This document shows, piece by piece, positions 9,264 through 19,522 of a DNA stretch of 64,000 nucleotides. The stretch comes from Ruegeria sp. ANG-R (GTDB lineage: Bacteria; Pseudomonadota; Alphaproteobacteria; Rhodobacterales; Rhodobacteraceae). Numbering within the stretch: position 1 is the first letter of the stretch; every line of letters begins with the position of its first letter. The stretch is taken from positions 1 through 64,000 of the forward strand of contig NZ_JWLJ01000013.1 in the NCBI RefSeq assembly GCF_000813985.1, written 5' to 3'. The notes beneath the pieces are model-generated. The model had not been told where the DNA came from, ran no database searches, and saw nothing but the letters and a program-made list of their open reading frames with translations. The position numbers were made by a program, and so were the translations under genes.

Positions 9264-10361
9264 CTACGGCGCGCGAACCCGCCCGCCGACATCCTGAGGC
9301 GCGAGAGCGACGGTCTTGATCACCGTATAGCATGTACTGCCCTGTTGCAGTTCCAACGCGGCGACCGAACGCCGCGTGACGCGCGCCAGAACGATGCCCG
9401 CAGGGGTTCTGACCGATACTATGGCTCCCGGGCCTTCGCCTGCGCGGATCGCGTCGACCTCGCCGGACAGTACGTTCAGCGCCGACAGCCCCTCGGGCGG
9501 TTTGTTGGACAGGATCACCTCCTGCGCCGGAATGCGAATGCGCAGTTCCTCTCCGATCCTGTGGGGAATGCGTGGCAGAAACAGCTGCGCACCGCCTGCG
9601 TTCAGTTCGGACAACCCGTCATCATGATGCGCCGCAACGCGGACCTGCAGCACCGCGCCAACCGCACGCACGCCCGCAGGGGCAACCGACGGGTCTGCCA
9701 GCACGTCGGACGCGGGACCATGGCGCACGACCCGGCCGTCCTGCAGCGCCACAACGGACGTTGCCAAACGGGCAACCTCGGCTGCCGAATGGGTCACATA
9801 CAGGATCGGGACCGAGACCTCATCCCGCAACCTTTCAAAATAGGGCAGGATTTCCGCCTTGCGTGCATCGTCCAGTGCCGCAAGGGGTTCATCCGCAAGG
9901 ATCAGGCGCGGGCAGGCCAGCAGGGCACGGCCAATGGCGACCCGTTGCTTCTCGCCACCGGACAGCATGGCGGGGCGACGGCCCAGCAGATGGCCGATGC
10001 CCAACATCTCGATCACCCGGTCCGGGCTTTCGCGTTGCGCACCGCGCGGGGCGAACCAGCGGCCATAGTTCAGATTTTGGCGCACGGTCAGATGCGGGAA
10101 CAGGCGGCCTTCCTGAAAAATATAGCCCAAGCGCCTCCTGTGTGGCGGCAGCCAGATACCCTGGTCCGTATCGAACAAAACCCAATCATCGACCACCACA
10201 CGCCCGGCGGTGGGCCGCAGCAGCCCGGCCACGGCGTTCACCACCGTCGTCTTGCCCGAGCCCGACCGGCCAAACAGAACCGTCACGCCCGAGGGCGCGT
10301 CGAAATCCAGATTCAGGGCCATCCCCGGCAATTGGTGTTGCAGCTGGACAGACAGGCTCAT
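9264..10361 (-). CDS. modC: Molybdate ABC transporter ATP-binding protein ModC
   Basis: ATPase of the high-affinity molybdate importer. Walker A is FGRSGSGKTTVVN (about residues 31-43), the ABC signature LSGGEKQRVAIGRALL (about 132-147) and Walker B LILADEP (about 152-158). The last 70 residues form a Mop/TOBE domain (ALNVLSGEVDAIR onward) that binds oxyanions and is diagnostic for ModC over other importers. Length 365. Its start overlaps the modB stop (ATGA). It is the last gene of modA-modB-modC. Confidence 0.95.
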   Translation of the reverse strand: MSLSVQLQHQLPGMALNLDFDAPSGVTVLFGRSGSGKTTVVNAVAGLLRPTAGRVVVDDWVLFDTDQGIWLPPHRRRLGYIFQEGRLFPHLTVRQNLNYGRWFAPRGAQRESPDRVIEMLGIGHLLGRRPAMLSGGEKQRVAIGRALLACPRLILADEPLAALDDARKAEILPYFERLRDEVSVPILYVTHSAAEVARLATSVVALQDGRVVRHGPASDVLADPSVAPAGVRAVGAVLQVRVAAHHDDGLSELNAGGAQLFLPRIPHRIGEELRIRIPAQEVILSNKPPEGLSALNVLSGEVDAIRAGEGPGAIVSVRTPAGIVLARVTRRSVAALELQQGSTCYTVIKTVALAPQDVGGRVRAP

Positions 10362-11050
10362 GATCCGGCCACCCGTCTGGCCACGCGGCGACCGACATAT
10401 TCCGACAGGAACAATGCGCTCATCGCGATGACGATCGAGATGATAACCAGCCGCGTCGCCGCAGCCTCACCCCCCGGAACCTGCAGGAATGCATAAACGG
10501 CAGATGGCAGCGTTTGCGTCTGGCCGGGAATGTTCGAGACAAAGGTGATCGTGGCCCCGAACTCTCCCATCGCTTTGGCAAAGGCCAGGATCGCGCCGGC
10601 GATCACTCCGGGCAGGATCATCGGCAGCGTTACGGTGCCAAATACCAACAGGCGCGAGGCCCCCAACGTGGCCCCGGCCTGCTCCAGCTTGGGGTCGACC
10701 GCCTCGATCGACAGACGGATCGCGCGCACCATCAGCGGGAACGCCATGATCCCGGCGGCCAGCGCAGCCCCGGTCCAGCGGAATGCAAAGACGATACCAA
10801 GCTCGGACAGGGGTTTGCCCAGCGGACCTTGAATACCAAAAGTCAGCAGCAACAGATAACCGGTCACCACCGGTGGCAGGATCAGCGGCAAATGCACCAG
10901 CCCGTTCAGCACCTGCCGCCCGGGAAAGCGCCAGCGCGCCAGCGCATAGGCCACGAAAACCCCAAGCGGCAAGGTGATCAGCGTCGCCCAAAAAGAAACA
11001 CGCAGCGACAGGCGCAACGCCTCCATCTCTGCCGGTCCCAGCCAGCCCAT
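10358..11050 (-). CDS. modB: Molybdate ABC transporter permease ModB
   Basis: Inner-membrane channel of the molybdate importer, 230 residues with about five or six hydrophobic segments. The cytoplasmic coupling motif EQAGATLGASRLLVFGTVTL (about residues 122-141) is the EAA loop that docks on ModC. FAKAMGEFGATITFVSNIPG (about 165-184) is typical for ModB. It lies four bases downstream of modA and overlaps modC by four bases. Confidence 0.95.
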   Translation of the reverse strand: MGWLGPAEMEALRLSLRVSFWATLITLPLGVFVAYALARWRFPGRQVLNGLVHLPLILPPVVTGYLLLLTFGIQGPLGKPLSELGIVFAFRWTGAALAAGIMAFPLMVRAIRLSIEAVDPKLEQAGATLGASRLLVFGTVTLPMILPGVIAGAILAFAKAMGEFGATITFVSNIPGQTQTLPSAVYAFLQVPGGEAAATRLVIISIVIAMSALFLSEYVGRRVARRVAGS

Positions 11051-11054
11051 CGCG

Positions 11055-11819
11055 TTACCCTTCTGGCAGGGAGAATCCCTGCCTCAGAAATTCTGCCTGC
11101 GCCGTGTCGCTCTGCAGATATGTCAGAAACGCCTGCGCCCCCGGCGTTGCCGATAAGGTCAGCGCAGCCGGATAGATGATCGGCGGGTGAAATTCAGCCG
11201 GGATTGTTCCGACAACTCCGACCCGATCCTCAGCCCGAGCGTCCGAGCGGTAGACGATCCCCAAAGGTGCCGCACCCGCCGCCACCAGCGCCAGAGCGGC
11301 GCGCACATTGTCCGTCTGGGCAACTTGCCCCTGAACATCATTCCACAAACCCAAACCCTGCAGTGCAGCCTTGCCGTAAACCCCTGCGGGCACGGCATCG
11401 ACCAGAGCCATCGCAAGATATCCGCCACCCAGCCGCGTGGTCAGATCGAACCCAGCCTCGATCTCTGCGCGGTCGCTCCCCGGAGCGCCAATCAGGACCA
11501 GCCCGTTGCCCAACAGGTCCACACGCGAGGCGCTTTCAACCAAGCCCTCGGTTTGAAGCACATCCATCCAGTTCTCATTGGCCGAGATGAACAGCTCTGC
11601 CGGAGCCCCCGCCTGAATCTGCCGCGCGAGCACTGAGGATGCAGCATAAGAGACGGTCACCTCGTGTCCGGTCTCAGCCTCAAATCCCGGAGCGATCGCA
11701 TCCAGTGCAGTCTTGAGACTGGCCGCCGCAAATACCAACACACTTTCGGCCCGAAGCGGGGCCGCAAACAGCGCGCAAAAGGCCAAAGCCGCGATCAGAC
11801 AGCGACACGCGCCGGTCAT
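11055..11819 (-). CDS. modA: Molybdate ABC transporter substrate-binding protein ModA
   Basis: Periplasmic molybdate- or tungstate-binding protein. Starting at the ATG at 11819 gives 254 residues with a signal peptide ending near LRAES. The mature N-terminus VLVFAAASLKTALDAIA and the ASSVLARQIQAGAPAELFIS segment hold the Ser residues that bind the oxyanion in ModA. A longer frame begins at 12017 but would put 66 residues before the signal peptide. The ribosome-binding site GGAGG lies 7 bases before the ATG, inside a stable hairpin. First gene of modABC. Confidence 0.94.
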   Translation of the reverse strand: MTGACRCLIAALAFCALFAAPLRAESVLVFAAASLKTALDAIAPGFEAETGHEVTVSYAASSVLARQIQAGAPAELFISANENWMDVLQTEGLVESASRVDLLGNGLVLIGAPGSDRAEIEAGFDLTTRLGGGYLAMALVDAVPAGVYGKAALQGLGLWNDVQGQVAQTDNVRAALALVAAGAAPLGIVYRSDARAEDRVGVVGTIPAEFHPPIIYPAALTLSATPGAQAFLTYLQSDTAQAEFLRQGFSLPEG

Positions 11820-11824
11820 CTTGT

Positions 11825-11869
11825 GCCTCCGGTTCAGAGGGTTGCAATCCCTCTGGGCATATCGGAGGC
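11825..11869 (-). promoter_or_regulatory. Leader hairpin that encloses the modA ribosome-binding site
   Basis: On the minus strand the outer arms GCCTCCG (11863-11869) and CGGAGGC (11825-11831) pair fully, and the inner arms CAGAGGG/CCCTCTG (11849-11855 with 11835-11841) add seven more pairs around a 7-base loop. The 3' outer arm contains the GGAGG ribosome-binding site of modA. In the folded state initiation would be blocked. This suggests control at translation by ligand, protein or temperature. It does not match the molybdenum-cofactor riboswitch as I remember it. Confidence 0.6.
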
Positions 11870-12008
11870 GACACGGGGCAGGCAAGGCCCTTTGCCAATG
11901 CGGCCCCAAATGCGTCTCAACTCCGACACCTGCAGCCGTCGCAATTGGGATTGATCCCGGCCCGCTTTCAGGCTGTTGTAAGCCAACCAAAGACAGGACC
12001 TGCCAAAT

Positions 12009-13262
12009 ATGCTGCACCAGACCCCCGGTCTTATAGACGAAATCCGCTCACGCTTCGCCCATGTCGACGCCTGTCCATTTCAAGGCCCGCGTATCTTTTT
12101 CGAAAACGCAGGCGGCGCGCTGACGCTGAATTCGGTGGTCGAAACCTCGGCGAAGTTTGCTGCCATCCCGGACAATCAGGGGCGCGACAATGTGGCCAGC
12201 CATGCTCTGGTCGACATCATTAACCGGGCCAAGGCCGATTTGTCCGTGTTCATGAACGCCTCAAAAGGTCAGTTTTTTGTCGGCGAAAGCGGGACCGAAT
12301 TGCTGTTCCGCATGATCCGCACCGCCAGCGTGAACGCGCCGAAAGGTGGAAAGCTCATAGGCAGTTCCATCGAGCATCCGGCCAGCCGCAGCGCCGCGCG
12401 CCGTTGGGCAGGGATCGCCGGTCTGGACTATGTCAACGTCCCCCATGACGACGCGACCGGCCTTGTGGCCGCCGACGACTATGCCGCGCTCATGACGCCG
12501 GATGTCGCGGTCGCGACAATCCTGCACGCCTCACCCGTGACCGGCATGGGCATGGACGTAGCCGCCATCTCGCGTGCCATCCGAGCGGTCGCGCCCGATT
12601 GCTTCATCATCGTCGACGGCATCCAGCACGCCGCCCACGGGCAAATGGATATCGACAGCTACGGCGTCGATGGATATGCGATCTCACCCTACAAAGTGTT
12701 CTCGCGCCATGGTTACGGCATCGCCTGGATTTCGGACCGGATGACCGCCCTGCCCCATGACCAATTGATCGACGCTCCGGCCAATGGCTGGGAATTCGGC
12801 ACGCGCGATACAGGCTCTTACGCCACCATGTCCGACGTGATCACCTATTTCGATTGGCTGGGTGGCCGGGTATCCGACGAAGCCGACCGAGGGGACCGCA
12901 TTCGTGCTGCAGGTCGCGCCATCCACGCTTACGAAACCCACCTGACCAACGCCATGATCAACGGCACTGGCAACCTGCCCGGCCTGCGCGATATGGACCA
13001 CATCAGCATTCTGGCCGGAGCCGACAACCCTGCGCGCGAGGGGCTGGTCTCGATCACTGTGCACGACATCCCATCAGCTGACGTGGTGACTCGGCTGAAC
13101 CAGCAAGGCATCCGCACCCATACCCGCAAGGCGGACCACTACAGCGGCAACGTCCTTGATCCTCTGGGGCTAAGCGATTGCATCCGCATCTCGCTGTGCC
13201 ACTACAACACGGAACATGAGGTCGCTCAGTTGCTCGCCGTTCTCAAAGACATGAAACCCTGA
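12009..13262 (+). CDS. Aminotransferase class V family protein (cysteine desulfurase-like)
   Basis: PLP-dependent fold-type I enzyme of 417 residues. The PLP-binding region reads IIVDGIQHAAHG (Asp and His/Gln, about residues 200-211) and the Schiff-base Lys is in AISPYKVFSRHG (about 221-232, Lys 226). The N-terminal IFFENAGGALTLNSVV resembles the substrate loop of class V enzymes. I see no conserved catalytic Cys loop of NifS/SufS, so desulfurase activity is doubtful. It is divergent from modA and followed by a hairpin and tRNA-Val. The substrate is unknown. Confidence 0.85.
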   Translation: MLHQTPGLIDEIRSRFAHVDACPFQGPRIFFENAGGALTLNSVVETSAKFAAIPDNQGRDNVASHALVDIINRAKADLSVFMNASKGQFFVGESGTELLFRMIRTASVNAPKGGKLIGSSIEHPASRSAARRWAGIAGLDYVNVPHDDATGLVAADDYAALMTPDVAVATILHASPVTGMGMDVAAISRAIRAVAPDCFIIVDGIQHAAHGQMDIDSYGVDGYAISPYKVFSRHGYGIAWISDRMTALPHDQLIDAPANGWEFGTRDTGSYATMSDVITYFDWLGGRVSDEADRGDRIRAAGRAIHAYETHLTNAMINGTGNLPGLRDMDHISILAGADNPAREGLVSITVHDIPSADVVTRLNQQGIRTHTRKADHYSGNVLDPLGLSDCIRISLCHYNTEHEVAQLLAVLKDMKP

Positions 13263-13272
13263 TTTGGCACCC

Positions 13273-13300
13273 GGCACAATTTTGCAAAAGAAATTGTGCC
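13273..13300 (+). terminator. Hairpin terminator after the aminotransferase gene
   Basis: Perfect 10-base arms GGCACAATTT and AAATTGTGCC around an 8-base loop, 10 bases after the stop. The T run forms part of the stem and no T tract follows, so the strength as an intrinsic terminator is uncertain. Confidence 0.55.
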
Positions 13301-13346
13301 ACACCCTCTTGCGCCCACGCACGCGCTTGGCTACATGAGCCCTCAC

Positions 13347-13422
<76 letters not shown>

Positions 13423-13484
13423 TTCCCTTCATTTTCAATGGATTACTCAGGGTCTTGTAACGAGAACTTGGAGATTATTTGAGG

Positions 13485-13655
13485 ATGAATGTACGGGAAT
13501 CGAAACCTCAAAACCCCGTTGGACTACCCAGAGGATTGTTCCTTAGACGTAATGGATACGCCCTAAAGGTCGCTGTACCGACTGACTACCAAGACATTGT
13601 TGGCAAAAGAGAGAGCGTCCAAGGATTAGAAACTCGGGACCTATGTGCACGATAG
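13485..13655 (+). pseudogene. Remnant of a tyrosine site-specific integrase (N-terminal DUF6538-like segment)
   Basis: A 56-residue frame starts 62 bases after tRNA-Val, behind a GAGG ribosome-binding site. From residue 18 it reads LFLRRNGYALKVAVPTD and then VGKRESVQGLETRDL. This matches the N-terminal domain (DUF6538 type) of phage and island integrases: a strand pair, a VPxD turn, a GKRE helix start and a SLxTxD motif. The frame then stops; the SAM-like and catalytic domains are absent. The base composition is AT-richer than the surroundings. The last 15 bases overlap the 3' end of the opposing GNAT gene. I read it as the scar of a tRNA-targeted island. Confidence 0.68.
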
Positions 13656-14117
13656 AAGGTCCAGACGCATAAAGGCGCTGTGGGGGTCGGCATCATAGCC
13701 GTAGATTGGCCCGCAATAGCAATATCCCAACACTTCATACAATTTGCGCGCGGCGTCATATTCCGGGAGATGGGCGGCGCCGGTTTCGAGCACCAGTGCG
13801 GAGATGCCCTCGGCCCGCGCGAGGTCTGCCAAGTGGTTCATTATTATCCGCGCCAGACCACGTCCACGCGCTGCAGCCACTACATGTACCGACTTCACCT
13901 CGGCTGTGCCGTCCGGTAGCGCTTTCAACGCGCCACACCCCAATGGCTCATCGATCTCGTAGATTGCCCAGAATCGAATACCGGGTTCACGCAGCGACTC
14001 GACGTCGAGCGTATGGTTTGACGTCTGAGGTGTCGCGCCCCAGCTATGCGAAAGATGCGCCTGAATGATCGGCCGCAGATTCTCTGCTCCGGGATCAGCT
14101 TCGCGAATCTCTATCAT
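13641..14117 (-). CDS. GNAT-family N-acetyltransferase
   Basis: Acetyl-CoA-dependent N-acetyltransferase of 158 residues. The acetyl-CoA-binding motif A reads VHVVAAARGRGLARIIM (about residues 76-92, with the R-x-x-G-x-A type loop ARGRGLA). The C-terminal YEVLGYCYCGPIYGY follows the usual GF/Y pattern. The substrate is unknown. The last residues, LSCT, lie over the integrase remnant, so the natural C-terminus (about MRLDL) may have been extended by the insertion scar. It is followed on the same strand by no other gene. Confidence 0.87.
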   Translation of the reverse strand: MIEIREADPGAENLRPIIQAHLSHSWGATPQTSNHTLDVESLREPGIRFWAIYEIDEPLGCGALKALPDGTAEVKSVHVVAAARGRGLARIIMNHLADLARAEGISALVLETGAAHLPEYDAARKLYEVLGYCYCGPIYGYDADPHSAFMRLDLLSCT

Positions 14118-14131
14118 TCGACGATACTTGA

Positions 14132-14443
14132 TCAGTGCGTCCAGGGGGCGCGTCTGTCTGTGGCGAAGTTCTCGCCATAGCCGCGCGCGCGCAGGTTAGG
14201 TTTGCGTTTATGCGGCTCGCTTACTTGCGCGTCTATGCCGTTGTCCTTGGCATAGTCCAGCGCCTCTTCCTTGGTATCGAATTTCAGACGCACCTGAGTC
14301 TGAGTGTCATTGGACGAGGTCCAGCCCATCAGAGGATCAACTTCGCGTGCCGAAGCAGGGGCGTATTCCAAAACCCACTTGCGGGTCTTGGCCATCCCCG
14401 AGGTCATCGCATTTCGCGAAGGCTGGTAAATCCGTGCGCGCAT
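14132..14443 (-). CDS. NDUFS4-like NADH dehydrogenase accessory subunit (ETC complex I subunit family)
   Basis: Small protein of 103 residues that matches the alphaproteobacterial and mitochondrial 18-kDa complex I subunit NDUFS4. Conserved pieces are [39 protein letters not shown] (about residues 38-57) and the C-terminal [15 protein letters not shown]. It would sit on the peripheral arm of complex I, near the NADH-oxidising module. The other nuo genes are not in the window, as is usual. It lies just upstream of the GNAT gene on the same strand, 14 bases apart. Confidence 0.93.
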   Translation of the reverse strand: MRARIYQPSRNAMTSGMAKTRKWVLEYAPASAREVDPLMGWTSSNDTQTQVRLKFDTKEEALDYAKDNGIDAQVSEPHKRKPNLRARGYGENFATDRRAPWTH

Positions 14444-14844
14444 GTCGCCTCTCCGTACTCACTTGGCTGGGCTTGTTTATGCGTCAGAGTGAGGCCCGGG
14501 ACAAGATGACAATTGTCGCGCATTTCATCGATTTCCTAATGACAGAATCTGACATTAATGCCAGCTAACCACACGCGATATATGAAAAGGACGGCAAGAT
14601 GATTCACCACGAACACCAAGTGGATATCGGCCCTCGGGCTGACTGATCGGACAGACCTTACTCAAGTTTAGGATGTCTAAGGTTCTCGACGGCAACCTGC
14701 CGGCGCTGGCGGACAAGGTGAATTTGGATCACATTCCGGATGCGCAACCCGCCTGCTATTGAATCTGATGTTTCCAGACCCGATCAGCCCTTGCAGTTGG
14801 ACAAAATAAGAACAAATGTAGGGGCCTGACCCCGGAGCCCGCCC
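14444..14844. other. Intergenic region upstream of uvrB
   Basis: About 400 bases between divergent genes. It contains a LexA-like box near the uvrB start (listed separately). A 29-codon frame at 14673-14762 has no clear homology or ribosome-binding site. I see no other structure. Confidence 0.5.
14799..14813 (+). promoter_or_regulatory. LexA-like box upstream of uvrB
   Basis: GGAC-AAAATAA-GAAC matches the alphaproteobacterial SOS box GAAC-N7-GAAC in seven of eight fixed bases. It lies 32 bases before the uvrB start codon, the right place for LexA repression. Single-site matching, so moderate confidence. Confidence 0.5.
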
Positions 14845-17031
<2,187 letters not shown>

Positions 17032-17034
17032 GTC

Positions 17035-17832
17035 TTACCGGTGCATCGGCGCTGCTTTGATAGAACGGAATATACTCTCGATGTCAGGGTCGAGGCTAAG
17101 TTGTTCAAGAGAGTGTATTGTCTTTACCCCGTTCCCTAAAATCCGTCCCACTTCATCAGCACCAAACCTCTTGCTGAGCTCAACAAAATATCTTGGCTCA
17201 GGAATACTAAAATTCTTGGGTGTTTTGTTTGCACATTGATAAACGGCGTAGGACGCCAAGTCAGCATACCTCAATAGAGGTTCTTCCTCTTTCGATCTGG
17301 TTGTTATTGCAAATGGGTTAAACACTCGGAGATACTTAGCGTCTGAGTGCATTGGGGTATCTTTTATCTTGCCAATGTAACGTCGCATTGCGTCGTAGTC
17401 GTGGTTTCTTGTTTCAAAAATCACTGTTGGCGGTTCACTGGCAAAACCGCGATTAAGAAGATATTTTCCAACCCTCTCCAATAAGTAGACGGCACACTTG
17501 TTGTAAAACTTTTGCGGGTCCTTCTTTATTCGATCTGAATACGCACCTAACGTTGCTTTGTTAGAAATCACCGCAAAGTATCGTAAATTGACTTCGACGC
17601 TTCTTCTCGACCAATAGACTGTTTGGCTGTGCGAAAGGTCTGTTGCGTGCCGCCATTTCTTTCCCAAGTCGGAATTCACCGAATCCAACACGCGCTGTGC
17701 GTTTATTGCAACTGCTCTGGGCATGACAGCGGCAGCGAGTACAAAGTATGGGGAAGATCCACCTTGCTTCCCATCACGAACTTTAGCAATTCCTGACTCG
17801 CCGCTTTCATCAATGTATATAAAGCAACTCAA
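17035..17832 (-). CDS. DUF3800 domain-containing protein
   Basis: Protein of 265 residues. The N-terminus FIYIDESGESG is the hallmark of DUF3800, a family of unknown function common on mobile elements and near defence genes. Acidic residues recur in IFETRN (about residues 143-148) and RYADLASYAVY (about 188-198), as expected for a metal-dependent nuclease-like fold, but that is inference. No ATG lies near; the start is TTG at 17832. The gene is visibly AT-richer than uvrB and the next genes. Its stop lies three bases from the uvrB stop, and its 5' side is bounded by a pair of REP elements. This looks like an acquired cargo gene. Confidence 0.82.
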   Translation of the reverse strand: MSCFIYIDESGESGIAKVRDGKQGGSSPYFVLAAAVMPRAVAINAQRVLDSVNSDLGKKWRHATDLSHSQTVYWSRRSVEVNLRYFAVISNKATLGAYSDRIKKDPQKFYNKCAVYLLERVGKYLLNRGFASEPPTVIFETRNHDYDAMRRYIGKIKDTPMHSDAKYLRVFNPFAITTRSKEEEPLLRYADLASYAVYQCANKTPKNFSIPEPRYFVELSKRFGADEVGRILGNGVKTIHSLEQLSLDPDIESIFRSIKAAPMHR

Positions 17833-17883
17833 TGAACTTACTCTAAAAAAATCTTCGGCTATTCAATCCCAAACCTAGCAACC

Positions 17884-17951
17884 GTAGGATGGGTTTCCAA
17901 CCCATCGCGCCGCATCACCCAAACGAATGATGGGGTAAAACCCCATCCTAC
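17884..17951. repeat. Pair of inverted REP elements (BIME-like)
   Basis: The first REP (17884-17906) starts GTAGGATGGG and folds as GATGGGTT/AACCCATC. The second (17929-17951) folds as GATGGGGT/ACCCCATC and ends CCATCCTAC, the reverse complement of the first head. The two heads point outward around a 22-base spacer, the standard bacterial interspersed mosaic element. A third copy of the same REP type is at 35580, beside a RAYT remnant. Confidence 0.85.
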
Positions 17952-17968
17952 ACATCGCGTCTAAATGA

Positions 17969-17988
17969 GGGCGGGGAAATCCCCGCCC
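17969..17988 (-). terminator. Hairpin terminator after the monooxygenase-like gene
   Basis: GGGCGGGG/CCCCGCCC arms around an AAAT loop, six bases beyond the minus-strand stop at 17995. There is no T tract, only TCATTT on the exit side. Confidence 0.6.
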
Positions 17989-17994
17989 GCTAAC

Positions 17995-18285
17995 TTACCC
18001 CTTATCCCAATGGGCAATCACATCATACCCAACCGGCGTCGGCGGGCCTTCCATGAACTCGGCGAAATGGCCCCATAGCTCGGCCACTTTGGGCGCATTT
18101 GCGTTCGAGGTCGCTTCGCTCTCGACAACCGAGATCACATAGCCCGAGCCGTCTTCGTTCATCACGTTTGTGAAGCTGTGTATGCCGGGCATACCCATGA
18201 TTTCGGATTTCAAAGAATTCAGTTTCGCCGTCGCCGCCTCACGCGTGCCGGGTTTCATTTTGTATTGTGTAATACGTGCAAACAT
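17995..18285 (-). CDS. Antibiotic biosynthesis monooxygenase-like (dimeric alpha/beta barrel) protein
   Basis: Protein of 96 residues with the ferredoxin-like pattern of the ABM/EthD class: an initial strand MFARITQYKMKPGT, a helix with MPGIHSF turn, the strand YVISVVESEA and a final strand YDVIAHWDKG. Such proteins act as small dimeric enzymes on reactive aromatics or bind heme, but the substrate cannot be told. The ATG at 18285 follows a strong GGAGG; the GTG one codon earlier is less likely. Single gene, followed by a hairpin. Confidence 0.7.
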   Translation of the reverse strand: MFARITQYKMKPGTREAATAKLNSLKSEIMGMPGIHSFTNVMNEDGSGYVISVVESEATSNANAPKVAELWGHFAEFMEGPPTPVGYDVIAHWDKG

Positions 18286-18472
18286 CACTTTCCTCCCTCG
18301 TCTGGCGAAATTGCCATGGGGCGCGACCGGAACGGCCTCACCCCCCGCAAATTAGCACGGCAGCGCTGAATCTCGCATTGATACTTGGGATTTCGGCGTA
18401 TTTTCAACCTGGCGCCTAAACCGTGTTTGGACACCGACACTTCAGGGTTGCAACCCCAGCGCACTCCCCACG

Positions 18473-18688
18473 CATGAGGTCCAAAGCGCGATTCACCGGG
18501 TGCGTGGCACCCGCGGGGTGCTGACCGAGGATCTGGCGCAGTTCTACGAAAAATCCGTCGGCGCCTTCAATCAGGCCGTCTCACGCAACATGGAGCTGTT
18601 CGAGGGCGACCGCTTTCAACTGACCTACGCCGAAACAGTCGAAAGCAGGGCCGTCGCGACCCCGCTTCGGCGCCGAAAAATATTTTAA
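18473..18688 (+). pseudogene. Remnant of an ORF6N-domain protein
   Basis: The frame has no good start codon and continues open upstream of 18473. It reads VQSAIHRVRGTRGVLTEDL, then AQFYEKSVGAFNQAVSRN and FEGDRFQLTYAET. This follows the ORF6N domain (helix, RG turn, DLAxFYxVxxxxxNxAVxRNxxRF, FQLT) found in phage antirepressors and mobile-element DNA-binding proteins. The part that should follow, the second half of the domain and the C-terminus, is lost. A decayed phage or island gene. Confidence 0.6.
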
Positions 18689-18987
18689 AACAAGCGGCTG
18701 GATCAGCTATGCTGGCAGCAATGAAATTGACGTCGGCATGGTTGTACGATTGCCGATTGAGCGGCGAGCCCCTTGTCTCAGAGCTCTCGTTCTGGACACC
18801 ACATACCTAAGATCTCGGCTGCAATTTGCTCAAACTATCCTGCAAAAATACGGGTGACGTCCTGACGGGAGCGGCGCGCCAACGGGTGAACGGCGAGAAC
18901 GCAGAACGACCCGAGTTTGGACAAAATTCCGCCCAGAATCGCCAATAACCGCCGCAGTGCAACAATTCGAATACAGATTGGGATTCA
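18689..18987. other. Decayed intergenic stretch
   Basis: About 300 bases between the ORF6N remnant and the next small gene. No frame with protein-like content and no strong hairpin is seen. Probably part of the same decaying insertion region. Confidence 0.4.
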
Positions 18988-19323
18988 ATGAAAAAGGCAG
19001 CTCTTCTTCTTACTCTTTTGCCTGTGACAGCATTCGCCGAGGAACGGGTGTTTGAATGTGACGCGCCTGATGCGGAGCATCCGGAAATGGCGGCGCGACT
19101 CGTCAAATATGATGGTCAGCAAAAAGGCCATATAACGATTGGTGACATCGACAAAGAGGTAGATGTATTTCCGGGCCTAGACACTTTAACATACCTGTAT
19201 ATCGGCGACGATTATACGCTGCATTACAATGTGCATCCTGAAAAGGGCACATTCGATTTCTCCGCTTCAGGCAGCAAGTCCGGGTGGGGTAAAGGGGCAT
19301 GCAAAGAGACAACTGGCCAGTAA
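18988..19323 (+). CDS. Hypothetical secreted protein
   Basis: Protein of 111 residues that I do not recognise. A signal peptide is clear (MKKAALLLTLLPVTAFAEE, cleavage after AFA, about residue 17). The mature part contains two Cys (FECDAP and GKGACKE) and several Tyr and Gly typical of a small beta-rich periplasmic protein. The composition is AT-richer than the core genes. It stands alone between remnants of mobile DNA, so it may be an acquired gene that has lost its context. Confidence 0.6.
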   Translation: MKKAALLLTLLPVTAFAEERVFECDAPDAEHPEMAARLVKYDGQQKGHITIGDIDKEVDVFPGLDTLTYLYIGDDYTLHYNVHPEKGTFDFSASGSKSGWGKGACKETTGQ

Positions 19324-19522
19324 TAGCTCCGGGATTACTACGTGGTAGGCGCGGTCAGGAAGAAGCCACCTGCGCGCCTCTGCCTTTTGGAAGACAGCCA
19401 CTTAACACCACATTGAGGGCCACGTTAACGGCTTTCGGCGCTTATGCCAAAATCTCACGATTGATGACCCGCCAGTTGGTCATAATGAGGGGCATCAATT
19501 ACTTGTTCCCTTTGCGTTCAAG

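Noticed and set aside
11820..11960. Molybdenum-cofactor riboswitch before modA
   Set aside because: The hairpin layout does not fit the multi-stem Moco consensus as I know it, and no ModE-type palindrome was seen.
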